From NCBI GenBank assembly GCA_049606935.1, contig JBMYWA010000080.1:1-9859 (forward strand): DNA of 9,859 nucleotides, read 5' to 3'. Under the pieces are notes generated by a model. It saw nothing but the letters and a program-made list of their open reading frames with translations, made no database searches and was not told the origin of the DNA. This DNA comes from CAJXZP01 sp049606935. GTDB taxonomy: Bacteria; Bacteroidota; Bacteroidia; Flavobacteriales_G; Salibacteraceae. The position numbers and the translations under genes are program-made. Shown piece by piece: positions 1 through 7,680 of this stretch (its first letter is position 1; the number at the start of each line of letters is the position of its first letter).

Positions 1-1
1 C

Positions 2-763
2 TACGTGGCTACAGAGGCGCTCATGATTGAAGATATTGATTTGGGGGGATTTGTATCCATGTCAAATAATTTTCTTTTTTCAAAAACAGAAAATTCCAAA
101 TGGTCTGAAATCGGGATTGGCACAACCGTTTCGGGTATTCCTTTACCCACTAAATATACGGATATCAAAACAAAATTAAATCTACCATTAAACTATGGAG
201 ACCAAAACTCTGATGATTATAGTTATGAAATTACCATTCCAGCGGTTGGAGTTATTGGCCAAGAAGGAACTTTAAACTACGTTGTAGATGGTTGGGGAAC
301 TCTTATTACCCCTGGTGGCACATTCCAAACTTTAAGAGTAAAAACAACTACTGTGGGTTCAGATACCATTTATTTAAATTTACTCTCCTTTGGGTTACGA
401 ATTCCTTCTACAGAAATCATTTACGAATGGTACGCGCCAAACAAAGGATTTCCAGTACTTACTGTAACCGAACAACTGGGAGTGATATCATCTACCGTGT
501 ACCTAGATGATCCAACGCTATCGGTTAAATCCTTAACCCAAATCGTATCGAACATTTACCCAAACCCTGCAAACGAAATACTAAACGTTGAATTTTCCTC
601 TTCCCAAACTAGAATTACAATTTGTGATTTAGCAGGTAAGGTCATGCAAAACCATCCAGTAGGTACCTCACAAATAAATATCTCTTCTTTAACTAAAGGA
701 GTTTATTTATTAAAAACAGAATTAAACGGAGAAGTGGAATGGCATAAGTTCATTAAAAACTAG
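2..763 (+). CDS. T9SS type A sorting domain protein, 3' part (5'-truncated)
   Basis: This is the C-terminal part of a secreted protein; the reading frame is open to the left edge, so the start lies outside the window. A GTG at 5 could open the frame, but nothing after it resembles a signal peptide, which a T9SS cargo needs, so I treat the gene as partial. The body (about 170 visible residues) is rich in beta-strand-like sequence, with a WGTLITPGGTF segment and a YEWYAPN segment; I do not recognise a catalytic domain. The last 70 or so residues are a classic T9SS type A C-terminal signal: IYPNPANE, then an ITICDLAGKVM strand, an INISSLTKGVYLL strand and a final HKFIKN. In this family the signal directs export through the outer membrane and is usually removed or used for surface attachment. 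Secretion is well supported; the function of the mature protein is unknown. Confidence 0.85.
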   Translation, partial: YVATEALMIEDIDLGGFVSMSNNFLFSKTENSKWSEIGIGTTVSGIPLPTKYTDIKTKLNLPLNYGDQNSDDYSYEITIPAVGVIGQEGTLNYVVDGWGTLITPGGTFQTLRVKTTTVGSDTIYLNLLSFGLRIPSTEIIYEWYAPNKGFPVLTVTEQLGVISSTVYLDDPTLSVKSLTQIVSNIYPNPANEILNVEFSSSQTRITICDLAGKVMQNHPVGTSQINISSLTKGVYLLKTELNGEVEWHKFIKN

Positions 764-811
764 TCGCTTTTAAGTATTTCATAAATCATAACATCTTAAC
801 CCAACAAACAC

Positions 812-843
812 TTGATAACTTAGGTATTCAATACCTATATTTG
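812..843 (+). promoter_or_regulatory. Bacteroidota-type promoter of the rfbF operon
   Basis: A TTG at 812-814 (-33 element) is followed after 21 bases by TATATTTG at 836-843, an exact match to the Bacteroidota -7 consensus TAnnTTTG. Transcription would start near 850, giving a leader of about 30 bases before the rfbF ATG at 880. A 17-base dyad (821-837) lies in the spacer and touches the -7 element. Consensus and spacing are established knowledge; use of this promoter is inferred. Confidence 0.7.
821..837. promoter_or_regulatory. Perfect dyad in the rfbF promoter, candidate operator
   Basis: TAGGTAT (821-827) and ATACCTA (831-837) are perfect inverted 7-base arms around TCA. The dyad fills part of the -33/-7 spacer and covers the first two bases of the -7 element, where a bound repressor would block RNA polymerase. 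The regulator is unknown, and the site could be chance in A/T-rich DNA. Confidence 0.35.
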
Positions 844-879
844 CGAAACAACGCCTATATTTTAGGATAAAGACAAAGA

Positions 880-1653
880 ATGAAAGTAGTACTTTTTGCA
901 GGTGGTAAAGGCACCAGAATCTCAGAAGAATCTCATTTAAGACCAAAACCAATGATTGAAATTGGTGGCAAACCCATTTTATGGCATATCATGAAAATGT
1001 ATGAGTCTTATGGTCACAAAGAATTTATTGTGTGCTTGGGATACAAAGGGTACATGATTAAAGAGTATTTCTTAAATTATTATTACCACAACGCTGACGT
1101 TACAGTTGACTTAGAAACCAACCAGGTTAAGGTACATAAAAATAAAGCCGAATCTTTTACCGTAACTCTTGTAGATACTGGATTAGAAACCATGACCGCT
1201 GGCCGTTTAAAACAAGTGCAACCCTATATTGGTGATGAAGAGTTCATGCTTACCTATGGTGATGGGGTTTGTGATATCAATATGGACGAGGAATTAAAGT
1301 TTCACCGTTCGCATGGAAAAATTTGTACCATGGCAATTGTGCAGCCAGGTAGTCGTTTTGGAGTGATTGAACTAGATGAAAAAAATGTAGTTCAAAAATT
1401 CGTAGAAAAACCAAAAGAAGACGGAGCTTGGATTAATGGTGGTTTCTTTATCATGAAACCAGAAGTGTTTAATTACTTACATGATGACGCTGACGACATT
1501 ATGTGGGAACGTCAACCATTAGAAGACTTAGCAAAAGAGGGGCAATTGGTTTCATACAAACACAATGGATTTTGGAAATGTATGGACACCCTAAGAGATA
1601 ATCATGATTTGAATGATCTTTGGGAAGATGAACCACAATGGAAAAACTGGTAA
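880..1653 (+). CDS. rfbF: Glucose-1-phosphate cytidylyltransferase
   Basis: A cytoplasmic nucleotidyltransferase that joins CTP and alpha-D-glucose 1-phosphate to give CDP-glucose and pyrophosphate, the first step to CDP-linked 6-deoxysugars. The 257-residue length is normal for the family. It begins with the nucleotide-binding loop AGGKGTR (residues 7-13), followed by RPKPM (21-25) with the conserved Lys. YGDGV (126-130) contains the metal-binding Asp128. FVEKP (174-178), WINGGFF (184-190) and FWKCMDTLRD (231-240) are typical of the sugar-1-phosphate cytidylyltransferase branch. The ATG at 880 is preceded by an A-rich stretch and a matching promoter. It is the first gene of a three-gene operon: its TAA overlaps by one base the ATG favoured for the next gene, which suggests translational coupling. 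No catalytic residue appears to be missing. Confidence 0.96.
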   Translation: MKVVLFAGGKGTRISEESHLRPKPMIEIGGKPILWHIMKMYESYGHKEFIVCLGYKGYMIKEYFLNYYYHNADVTVDLETNQVKVHKNKAESFTVTLVDTGLETMTAGRLKQVQPYIGDEEFMLTYGDGVCDINMDEELKFHRSHGKICTMAIVQPGSRFGVIELDEKNVVQKFVEKPKEDGAWINGGFFIMKPEVFNYLHDDADDIMWERQPLEDLAKEGQLVSYKHNGFWKCMDTLRDNHDLNDLWEDEPQWKNW

Positions 1654-2726
1654 TGTTAGAATTGCTAAAAGAAACTTACGCGGGTAAAAAGGTATTTTTA
1701 ACTGGCCATACTGGATTTAAAGGAAGCTGGCTATTAGTCATGCTGAAAGAATTGGGAGCCGAAGTGATGGGCTTCTCCTTAAAACCCGAAACTGATAAAG
1801 ATTTATATTATCAAATTGATGGAGATTCCTTGTGTGAATCTATCATTGGAGATATCCGATACCAAGAACGTGTAAAACACGCTATTTTAGATTTTCAACC
1901 TGACTATGTCATTCACATGGCAGCTCAAGCCTTGGTTATTCCTTCATATACGGATCCTGTTGGAACCATGAGTTCGAATGTAATGGGAACCATTCATGTG
2001 ATGGAAGGTTTTAAGGCGCTTAAGAAACCATGTGTAATGGTAAACATTACCACCGACAAAGTTTACGAAAACAAGGAACGAATGGAGCCTTATGTAGAGG
2101 ATGATCCTAAAGGAGGATACGACCCCTACTCTGCTTCTAAAGCTGCAGCCGAAATTGTAAGTCAATCGTATAGATTATCGTTCTTCAATCCTGAAAAGTA
2201 TGCAGATCACCAAAAATCCATGAGTACCGTAAGAAGTGGTAATGTGATTGGAGGTGGAGATTGGAATGAGGCTAGAATTATTCCGGATTTGGCGCGTGCA
2301 TTAGGTGTAAATGAGAAATTAATTCTTAGAAATCCAGGTGCAGTTAGACCATGGCAACATGTACTAGACCCGTTATTTGGGTATTTATTACTTGGAGCCA
2401 AAATGGCCAAAGATCCAGTAAAATTTGCAGATGCCTATAATTTTGGCCCAGAACCAGAAAACGAATTGACCGTTGAAGAACTGGTGAAAATTAGTATTGA
2501 AACTTGGGGAAGTGGCACCTATGAAGTGCAACAAATAGAAGGGCAATTGCATGAAGCTGGTTTATTGAAGCTAGATATCACCAAAGCAAAAACCACTTTA
2601 GGTTGGGAACCAAAATTAAATGCTAAGGATACCATTGCATGGACTATTGATTGGTATAAAACGCCTAGCGAATCTCAAGCAGATAAGACCACCCAACAAG
2701 TAAAAGAATATTTCGAAAAGCTATAA
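1653..2726 (+). CDS. rfbG: CDP-glucose 4,6-dehydratase
   Basis: A short-chain dehydrogenase/reductase enzyme that uses bound NAD to convert CDP-glucose to CDP-4-dehydro-6-deoxyglucose, the branch-point intermediate for CDP-linked 3,6-dideoxyhexoses and related sugars. Visible marks are the NAD-binding GHTGFKG (residues 18-24), MAAQALV (89-95), the catalytic TDK (134-136), the YSASK active site (159-163) and the family-specific RSGNVIGGGDW and RPWQHVLDPL stretches. The frame is open from an ATG at 1638, but I prefer the ATG at 1653. That start overlaps the rfbF stop as TAATG and places the GKKVFLTGHTGFKGSW block at the usual distance from the N-terminus, giving 357 residues, a normal family length. 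The next gene follows after 6 bases. Starting at 1638 would add only five residues. Confidence 0.95.
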   Translation: MLELLKETYAGKKVFLTGHTGFKGSWLLVMLKELGAEVMGFSLKPETDKDLYYQIDGDSLCESIIGDIRYQERVKHAILDFQPDYVIHMAAQALVIPSYTDPVGTMSSNVMGTIHVMEGFKALKKPCVMVNITTDKVYENKERMEPYVEDDPKGGYDPYSASKAAAEIVSQSYRLSFFNPEKYADHQKSMSTVRSGNVIGGGDWNEARIIPDLARALGVNEKLILRNPGAVRPWQHVLDPLFGYLLLGAKMAKDPVKFADAYNFGPEPENELTVEELVKISIETWGSGTYEVQQIEGQLHEAGLLKLDITKAKTTLGWEPKLNAKDTIAWTIDWYKTPSESQADKTTQQVKEYFEKL

Positions 2727-2732
2727 ATAGCA

Positions 2733-3269
2733 ATGAAAGTAAGAAAGACAACCATTGAAGGTTTGTACATTTTAGATTTATTTCATGCGGAAGATAACCG
2801 CGGAGGTTTTGTAAAAACGTTCCATAAAAGCAGTTTTGAAGAGCATGGTTTAAACGCCCAGTTTGAAGAAAGCTTTTACTCTAAAAACAACAAAGGAGTG
2901 ATTAGAGGGATGCATTTTCAAACCCCACCACATGATCATGATAAATTAGTGTACTGTACTAATGGTAGTTTAATTGATGTTATACTGGATATTAGAAAAG
3001 GCTCACCCACTTATGGCAAATACGCTAGTATTGAATTAACGGGAGATAACAATAGAGCGGTGTACATTGCAAAGGGTTTAGCTCATGGATTTGAATCATT
3101 AGAAGATAACACCATGATGACCTACCTTACCTCTACCATGCATCAACCCAGCCATGATCAAGGAATTAAGCATGATAGCTTTGGAAAAATTTGGGATAGT
3201 AAAACTCCTATAATCAACCAAAGAGACTTAGAGTGGCCTGCTTTGGAGGATTATAAAAGTCCATTTTAA
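2733..3269 (+). CDS. rfbC: dTDP-4-dehydrorhamnose 3,5-epimerase family protein (RmlC-like)
   Basis: A cupin-fold epimerase of the RmlC family, expected to invert C3 and/or C5 of a nucleotide-linked 4-keto-6-deoxysugar. Given its operon, the likely substrate is the CDP-4-dehydro-6-deoxyglucose made by rfbG, not the dTDP sugar. At 178 residues it has the normal length. Visible marks are RGMHF (residues 58-62) with the catalytic-base His61, the sugar-binding IRKGSPTYG (87-95), the GLAHGFESL cupin strand (115-123), and Asp165 in QRD. It ends in a KSPF tail, which I recall from a subgroup of these epimerases. The position that normally holds the catalytic Tyr, just before xP in the YxP segment, is His137 (MHQP, residues 136-139). 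This may change the acid step or limit the enzyme to one epimerisation. The symbol gives family membership only. The gene is convergent with the next one, 3 bases away. Confidence 0.88.
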   Translation: MKVRKTTIEGLYILDLFHAEDNRGGFVKTFHKSSFEEHGLNAQFEESFYSKNNKGVIRGMHFQTPPHDHDKLVYCTNGSLIDVILDIRKGSPTYGKYASIELTGDNNRAVYIAKGLAHGFESLEDNTMMTYLTSTMHQPSHDQGIKHDSFGKIWDSKTPIINQRDLEWPALEDYKSPF

Positions 3270-3272
3270 TTA

Positions 3273-4835
3273 TTATCTAAGAATTGAAAAAGTTTGACTT
3301 TTTGCGGTTCCATTTGAACCCGTAATTATAAGGTGGTAGATTCCGGTAGACCAAGAACCTACATCAATATTTAAAGAATTACTGTAAATTGGATTGTTTT
3401 GGTAAACCAGAACCCCTTTACTGTCCAGAATTTTGATTTCTAAATCCGTTTCCGTATTCCATTTCAAGGTTATTTGTTCAGAAGCTGGATTTGGGAATAA
3501 TTCCAAATTCTCCACTTCATTTATATCCTCTACAGAAACGATATCTTCGCAATCTATTGCACCTTCTAGGTAACTAACCCTACTTGAAATAAAAGATTTT
3601 AATCCATAAATGGTTCCGCCTCCGGGACCTGAACCAGAACTCACATTGGTTGTAATATTATTATCAAAGTCGGCATCCGTGTACATTTTGTTGTTATCCG
3701 CATACACCGAAGATTTAATCAAGTTGTAGTGTCTATCAATTATTGGATCGATATAACTAGAATTAAAGTAGTTCTCCATGATATCACAGTATTGCAACAA
3801 ATACGCAAAGTATAGGGACTCTGAAGCAAAAATGTTTTCCAGTAACGGTCTATCTGCATCATGGTAATCAGGATCAATGGTTAACACATTATTTCCACCT
3901 CCACCTGGGCCTCCACCTCCACCAGCGGCATAACTACCAAAAGCTTCATTTCCATCCCATTTTACCCACTCCCATTTATCGGTGGTCATGTTATGGTAGA
4001 TGTAATAGTTTCTTGCCGATCCTGTGTAGCTATCAAAATTGCTAAACATATTATCTAAAGCCACCGATCTTAAATACTCATTCAACTCCATTCTTTGAGG
4101 CAACCCTGTCTCAAATTCAGTACTTGAAGAATTATTAACGAAGTCCATAAAGTCAATGAGATCACTCATATCATTTATATCTTCATTGGTTTTCAATTCA
4201 TATCTATCCGTATAATCAGTTGCACTAGAACCATAATATACCAAGTCTGCAGGGGTATTACTTCCTCCAAAATTATCACCCGCTTTAAATAGATTTCCAT
4301 CATCATCTAAGATGGCCCAATCTAAAAATTGGTCGTCAATTTGTTCTACCATGGTATAAAAACCCCACAAACTGCCATTGAAATATACATTTGCAAAATT
4401 GGAACGAGGAGCCAAAACACCTGCGTCTTTACACACATCGAAAAACACCTTTTCACGCATCATAGAGGGGTCTTTAAAGTTGTTACTAAAATTCAACTTC
4501 TTAAGCCCATCATGTTTTTGCCCACTTACGTATTCATTAAAATCAATTTTAAAGGCCTTCTTATTATTGGGATGGTTATAGGTGGAATTGCCTTTTAATC
4601 TAACCCCAACTTCAGGATAGCTATACGTTCCTGTAGAATCAGTTAATACCAAATCGGCTTTCATATATTCTCCAGTAACATAATTGGCCTCCAGACTATC
4701 AAAAAAACTGGTTTGGTGAAACGTTAATTCAATGGTCACAATCTGATCATTTTTAAACAGTTTATCACCCTCAATTTGAGCAATAGTGGTAATTGAGGTG
4801 AAAAGTGTAAAAAAAAGTAGTATTTGTTTTTTCAT
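3273..4835 (-). CDS. Secreted CotH kinase family protein with T9SS type A sorting domain
   Basis: A 520-residue exported protein of the CotH family, known from the Bacillus spore-coat kinase CotH; in Bacteroidota its targets are unknown. Residues 1-20 (MKKQILLFFT onward, ending in IAQ) form a signal peptide. The CotH core starts with the KGNS-KKAFKI block (91-97), continues with REKVFFDVCKDAGVLAPRS (127-145) and NGSLWGFYTMVEQID (153-167), and ends with NFDSY (266-270) plus VKWDGNEAFG (291-300). Asp268 and Asp294 fit the two acidic active-site positions of the family. Gly-rich loops lie at 305-314 and 401-407. The last 75 or so residues are a T9SS type A signal (LELFPNPASEQ to FSILR). The frame opens at an ATG at 4859, but I chose 4835 because MKKQ begins the signal peptide directly. 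Kinase activity is inferred from the family only. Confidence 0.9.
   Translation of the reverse strand: MKKQILLFFTLFTSITTIAQIEGDKLFKNDQIVTIELTFHQTSFFDSLEANYVTGEYMKADLVLTDSTGTYSYPEVGVRLKGNSTYNHPNNKKAFKIDFNEYVSGQKHDGLKKLNFSNNFKDPSMMREKVFFDVCKDAGVLAPRSNFANVYFNGSLWGFYTMVEQIDDQFLDWAILDDDGNLFKAGDNFGGSNTPADLVYYGSSATDYTDRYELKTNEDINDMSDLIDFMDFVNNSSSTEFETGLPQRMELNEYLRSVALDNMFSNFDSYTGSARNYYIYHNMTTDKWEWVKWDGNEAFGSYAAGGGGGPGGGGNNVLTIDPDYHDADRPLLENIFASESLYFAYLLQYCDIMENYFNSSYIDPIIDRHYNLIKSSVYADNNKMYTDADFDNNITTNVSSGSGPGGGTIYGLKSFISSRVSYLEGAIDCEDIVSVEDINEVENLELFPNPASEQITLKWNTETDLEIKILDSKGVLVYQNNPIYSNSLNIDVGSWSTGIYHLIITGSNGTAKSQTFSILR
3287..3303. terminator. Weak A/T hairpin at the rfbC/cotH junction, possible terminator
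   Basis: AAAAAGT (3287-3293) and ACTTTTT (3297-3303) form a 7-base stem with a 3-base loop just past the rfbC stop. In the plus direction the stem ends in five T. With only one G-C pair it would be weak, and it lies inside the last codons of the convergent CotH gene. No better terminator is visible between the two operons, so this is a tentative call. Confidence 0.25.
3888..3929 (-). repeat. Glycine-rich low-complexity stretch in the CotH gene
   Basis: On the plus strand this is an imperfect run of CCACCT-like units, encoding an AAGGGGGPGGGGNN loop just after the WDGNEAFG motif. A second, shorter Gly-rich loop (GSGPGGG) is encoded near 3612-3635. Such tracts are flexible linkers and can change length by slippage; the reading frame is intact here. 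Confidence 0.6.
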
Positions 4836-4924
4836 TTGTTCAAAACTTAATTGGTTCATCTTTAAGAATAGTACATACGACTATTAAAAAGCAACAAGGT
4901 TTAATAAGGTTAGAAAATTCAATC

Positions 4925-4958
4925 AAAAAAAAGACGGTTCCAAAAATGAAACCGTCTT
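4925..4958 (-). terminator. Intrinsic terminator of nrdJ
   Basis: Read on the minus strand, AAGACGGTT and AACCGTCTT form a perfect 9-base stem (arms at plus positions 4950-4958 and 4931-4939) around a 10-base loop. The transcript continues directly into U residues (plus-strand A tract 4925-4932). The hairpin lies 23 bases past the nrdJ stop and separates nrdJ from the CotH gene, so CotH should have its own promoter. Confidence 0.88.
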
Positions 4959-4981
4959 AATACTATTCTTTTTATTAATGT

Positions 4982-7570
4982 TTATCCACATTTAGAATGC
5001 CCACATGATTTACATGTTAAACATCCTTCTTGATAAATTAGTGTGTTCTCTCCACAACCCGGACATTTATTTTCTACGGGTTTTTCACCATCTTGAATAA
5101 ATTTCTTTAACGATCTAACCACACCGTTTTTCCACGTATTTAAGGCATTATCACGTAAGTGAAGATTTGATACCATGTGCACCACAAATGGTAATGGCAT
5201 TCCGTGACGTAATACACCAGAAATTAATTTGGCATAATTCCAAAACTCCTTATCAAAAGATCTTGAAAGGCCTTCAATAGTAGTACCATACCCATCTCTG
5301 TCTTCATACCTGAAGTCATATCGAGTAGAATCTTCGGAATCTTTAGATTTCAATACCCATCCTTTGGTTACATAAGATGGTAAAAAGAATGCATCTTCCG
5401 CTCTTCCAGTAAACACCTCATAAGGGCGGCCATCCATAATACCAATTACTGCAATCCACTTTTCTTCATCATTCATAAAACGAACAATTTCAGCTTCTAG
5501 CATATCTGGACGTTTGGGCGCTTGAGTTTCAGTAAACTCATTAGAAGTCTCTTCTTCTTTAGTATCGTTGGAAACTAATACACCTGAACGAGAACCATCT
5601 CTATAAACCGTAATTCCTTTACAACCAGACTCCCATCCTGTTTGGTAAATTTCACTTACCAACTCTTCAGAACAATCGTTTGGTACGTTAACCGTAACAC
5701 TAATGGAGTGATCTACCCATTTTTGAATAGTTCCTTGAAGGTTAACCTTATTGACCCAATCCACATCGTTAGCTGTAGCTCCATGGTATGGCGACTTTTC
5801 AATAATAGATTTTAACTCTTCATCTGTCATGGTTTGTACTTTGGCTACATCGTAACCATTTACATCTAACCATGTTTTAAAATTATGGTGGAATACTTGA
5901 TATTCTTCCCATGAATCTCCTACCTCATCCACAAAATCAACTCTTGTATTGGAATCGTTCGGATTAATTTTCTTTCTTCTTTTATAAGCCACCATAAACA
6001 CGGGCTCAATTCCTGATGATGTTTGTGTCATCATACTCGTGGTTCCAGTTGGGGCAATAGTTAATAAGGCAATATTTCTACGACCATATTTTTCCATGTC
6101 TTGTACTAAAGCAGGATCTTGTTTTCTTAAACGTTCTACAAATGGATTTCCTTTTTCTCTGCTTGCTTCGTAAACTGGGAATGAACCTCTATCCTTTGCC
6201 ATGTTCACGGATGAACGGTAAGCCTCTACCGCTAAATGACGGTGAATTTTTTCTGAAAAGAATATAGACTCATCCGATCCGTAACGAATACCTAAAGCGG
6301 CAAGCATATCTCCTTCAGCTGTAATACCCACACCAGTTCTACGACCTTCAATGGCTTTTTTCTTGATGTTAGTCCAAAGATTTCTCTCCACACTTTTAAT
6401 AACTTCTTCCTCTGGATCTAAATCAATTTTATTTAAGATTTTATCGATTTGTTCCAACTCCAAGTCCACAATATCATCCATAATACGTTGAGCCATTCCT
6501 ACGTGTTTTTTGAACTTAGGAAAATCAAAAGAAGCCTCATCTGTAAATGGATTATTTACATAAGAATATAAATTCACTGCTAATAACCTACAGCTATCAT
6601 AAGGGCACAACGGAATTTCACCACATGGGTTGGTAGAAACTGTTGTAAAACCTAAATCCGCATATGTATCCGGAATGGATTCATTAATTACGGTGTCCCA
6701 AAAAAGAATACCTGGTTCGGCAGACTTCCATGCATTGTGTACAATTTTGTCCCACAAGGCTTTGGCATTTATAGTTTTAGTATACTTAGGAGTATCTGAG
6801 TCTATCGGGAATTTTTGAACGTAATCTCCACCCGATTTAACCGCTTTCATAAATTCATCATCCAACTTTACAGAAACGTTTGCTCCGGTAACTTTGGTGC
6901 CATCTAACTTAGCATCAATAAAATCTTCTGAATCAGGGTGTTTTACAGAAATACTTAACATTAAAGCTCCTCTACGACCATCTTGAGCAACTTCTCTTGT
7001 TGAATTAGAGTAACGTTCCATAAATGGCACTACACCTGTAGAAGTTAACGCACTATTCTTTACAGGACTCCCTTTTGGGCGAATATGAGAAAGGTCATGA
7101 CCAACTCCCCCTCTACGTTTCATAAGCTGCACCTGTTCTTGATCTACCTTCATGATTCCTCCATAAGAATCACCTTTGCCATTGTGCCCAATAACAAAAC
7201 AGTTAGAAAGAGAAGCTACTTGGAAATTATTTCCAATTCCTGACATAGAACCACCTTGCGGAACAATGTATTTGAAGCCTTTAATGGCGTCAAAAATTTC
7301 TTCTTTAGTATAAGCATTTGGATATTTTGCTTCTACTCTAGCAATTTCAGATGCCATTCTATTATGCATATCATCCGGTGTTCTTTCAAAAATGTTTCCG
7401 TCTGAATCTTTAAGTGCATATTTATTTACCCACACACTGGCCGCTAAAGTATCCCCATCAAAATATTGGGTACTTGCTTCCAAAACCTCTTCATAAGGAT
7501 ATGATTTTGGTAATTCTACTTTGTTCTCGAGAGAACTTTTAACTTTAGCTTGGTCGATGTCTAACTCCAT
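4982..7570 (-). CDS. nrdJ: Adenosylcobalamin-dependent (class II) ribonucleoside-diphosphate reductase
   Basis: This enzyme reduces ribonucleotides to deoxyribonucleotides using a radical formed from coenzyme B12, so it works with or without oxygen and needs no separate radical subunit. The protein has 862 residues, normal for the long NrdJ form. The reductase barrel shows the redox Cys124 in SLSNCF, the NPCGE motif (314-318) with the thiyl Cys316 and Glu318, a second redox Cys327 in SCRLLAVNL, the phosphate-binding APTGT (506-510) and SGIEPVF (519-525). GCKGITVYRDGSRSG (649-663) is a family signature. Residues of about 690-825 form the C-terminal accessory domain. The tail carries six Cys (836, 839, 850, 853, 856, 861) in zinc-ribbon and SKCG patterns; the last ones probably shuttle electrons to the active site. 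I see no ATP-cone and no intein. It is transcribed alone, with a strong terminator downstream. Confidence 0.96.
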   Translation of the reverse strand: MELDIDQAKVKSSLENKVELPKSYPYEEVLEASTQYFDGDTLAASVWVNKYALKDSDGNIFERTPDDMHNRMASEIARVEAKYPNAYTKEEIFDAIKGFKYIVPQGGSMSGIGNNFQVASLSNCFVIGHNGKGDSYGGIMKVDQEQVQLMKRRGGVGHDLSHIRPKGSPVKNSALTSTGVVPFMERYSNSTREVAQDGRRGALMLSISVKHPDSEDFIDAKLDGTKVTGANVSVKLDDEFMKAVKSGGDYVQKFPIDSDTPKYTKTINAKALWDKIVHNAWKSAEPGILFWDTVINESIPDTYADLGFTTVSTNPCGEIPLCPYDSCRLLAVNLYSYVNNPFTDEASFDFPKFKKHVGMAQRIMDDIVDLELEQIDKILNKIDLDPEEEVIKSVERNLWTNIKKKAIEGRRTGVGITAEGDMLAALGIRYGSDESIFFSEKIHRHLAVEAYRSSVNMAKDRGSFPVYEASREKGNPFVERLRKQDPALVQDMEKYGRRNIALLTIAPTGTTSMMTQTSSGIEPVFMVAYKRRKKINPNDSNTRVDFVDEVGDSWEEYQVFHHNFKTWLDVNGYDVAKVQTMTDEELKSIIEKSPYHGATANDVDWVNKVNLQGTIQKWVDHSISVTVNVPNDCSEELVSEIYQTGWESGCKGITVYRDGSRSGVLVSNDTKEEETSNEFTETQAPKRPDMLEAEIVRFMNDEEKWIAVIGIMDGRPYEVFTGRAEDAFFLPSYVTKGWVLKSKDSEDSTRYDFRYEDRDGYGTTIEGLSRSFDKEFWNYAKLISGVLRHGMPLPFVVHMVSNLHLRDNALNTWKNGVVRSLKKFIQDGEKPVENKCPGCGENTLIYQEGCLTCKSCGHSKCG

Positions 7571-7643
7571 ATCAGTTACAGGTAATATTTAAAATAATAA
7601 TTTTTGTCGTGTATTTTGGGCGTTTTCTGCCTCTAAATTCAGA

Positions 7644-7678
7644 TTGGAAAAGTAGGTTCACGTTCCATTTATTTCCAA
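7644..7678 (-). promoter_or_regulatory. Stem-forming inverted repeat in the nrdJ leader
   Basis: TTGGAAA (7644-7650) and TTTCCAA (7672-7678) are perfect inverted 7-base arms separated by 21 bases. If nrdJ starts from the candidate promoter just upstream, this would fold at the very 5' end of its roughly 100-base leader. It could be an mRNA-protecting hairpin or a DNA operator, or have no role. Confidence 0.3.
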
Positions 7679-7680
7679 GC

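Noticed and set aside
292..510. Frame inside the T9SS cargo gene on the same strand, and similar frames antisense to rfbG, the methyltransferase and other genes
   Set aside because: They lie within well-supported genes, have no family motifs and show unusual amino-acid composition; they are shadows of the real reading frames.
4836..4859. N-terminal extension of CotH from the ATG at 4859
   Set aside because: It would place eight polar residues before a normal MKKQ signal peptide; the internal ATG at 4835 gives a standard Sec signal.
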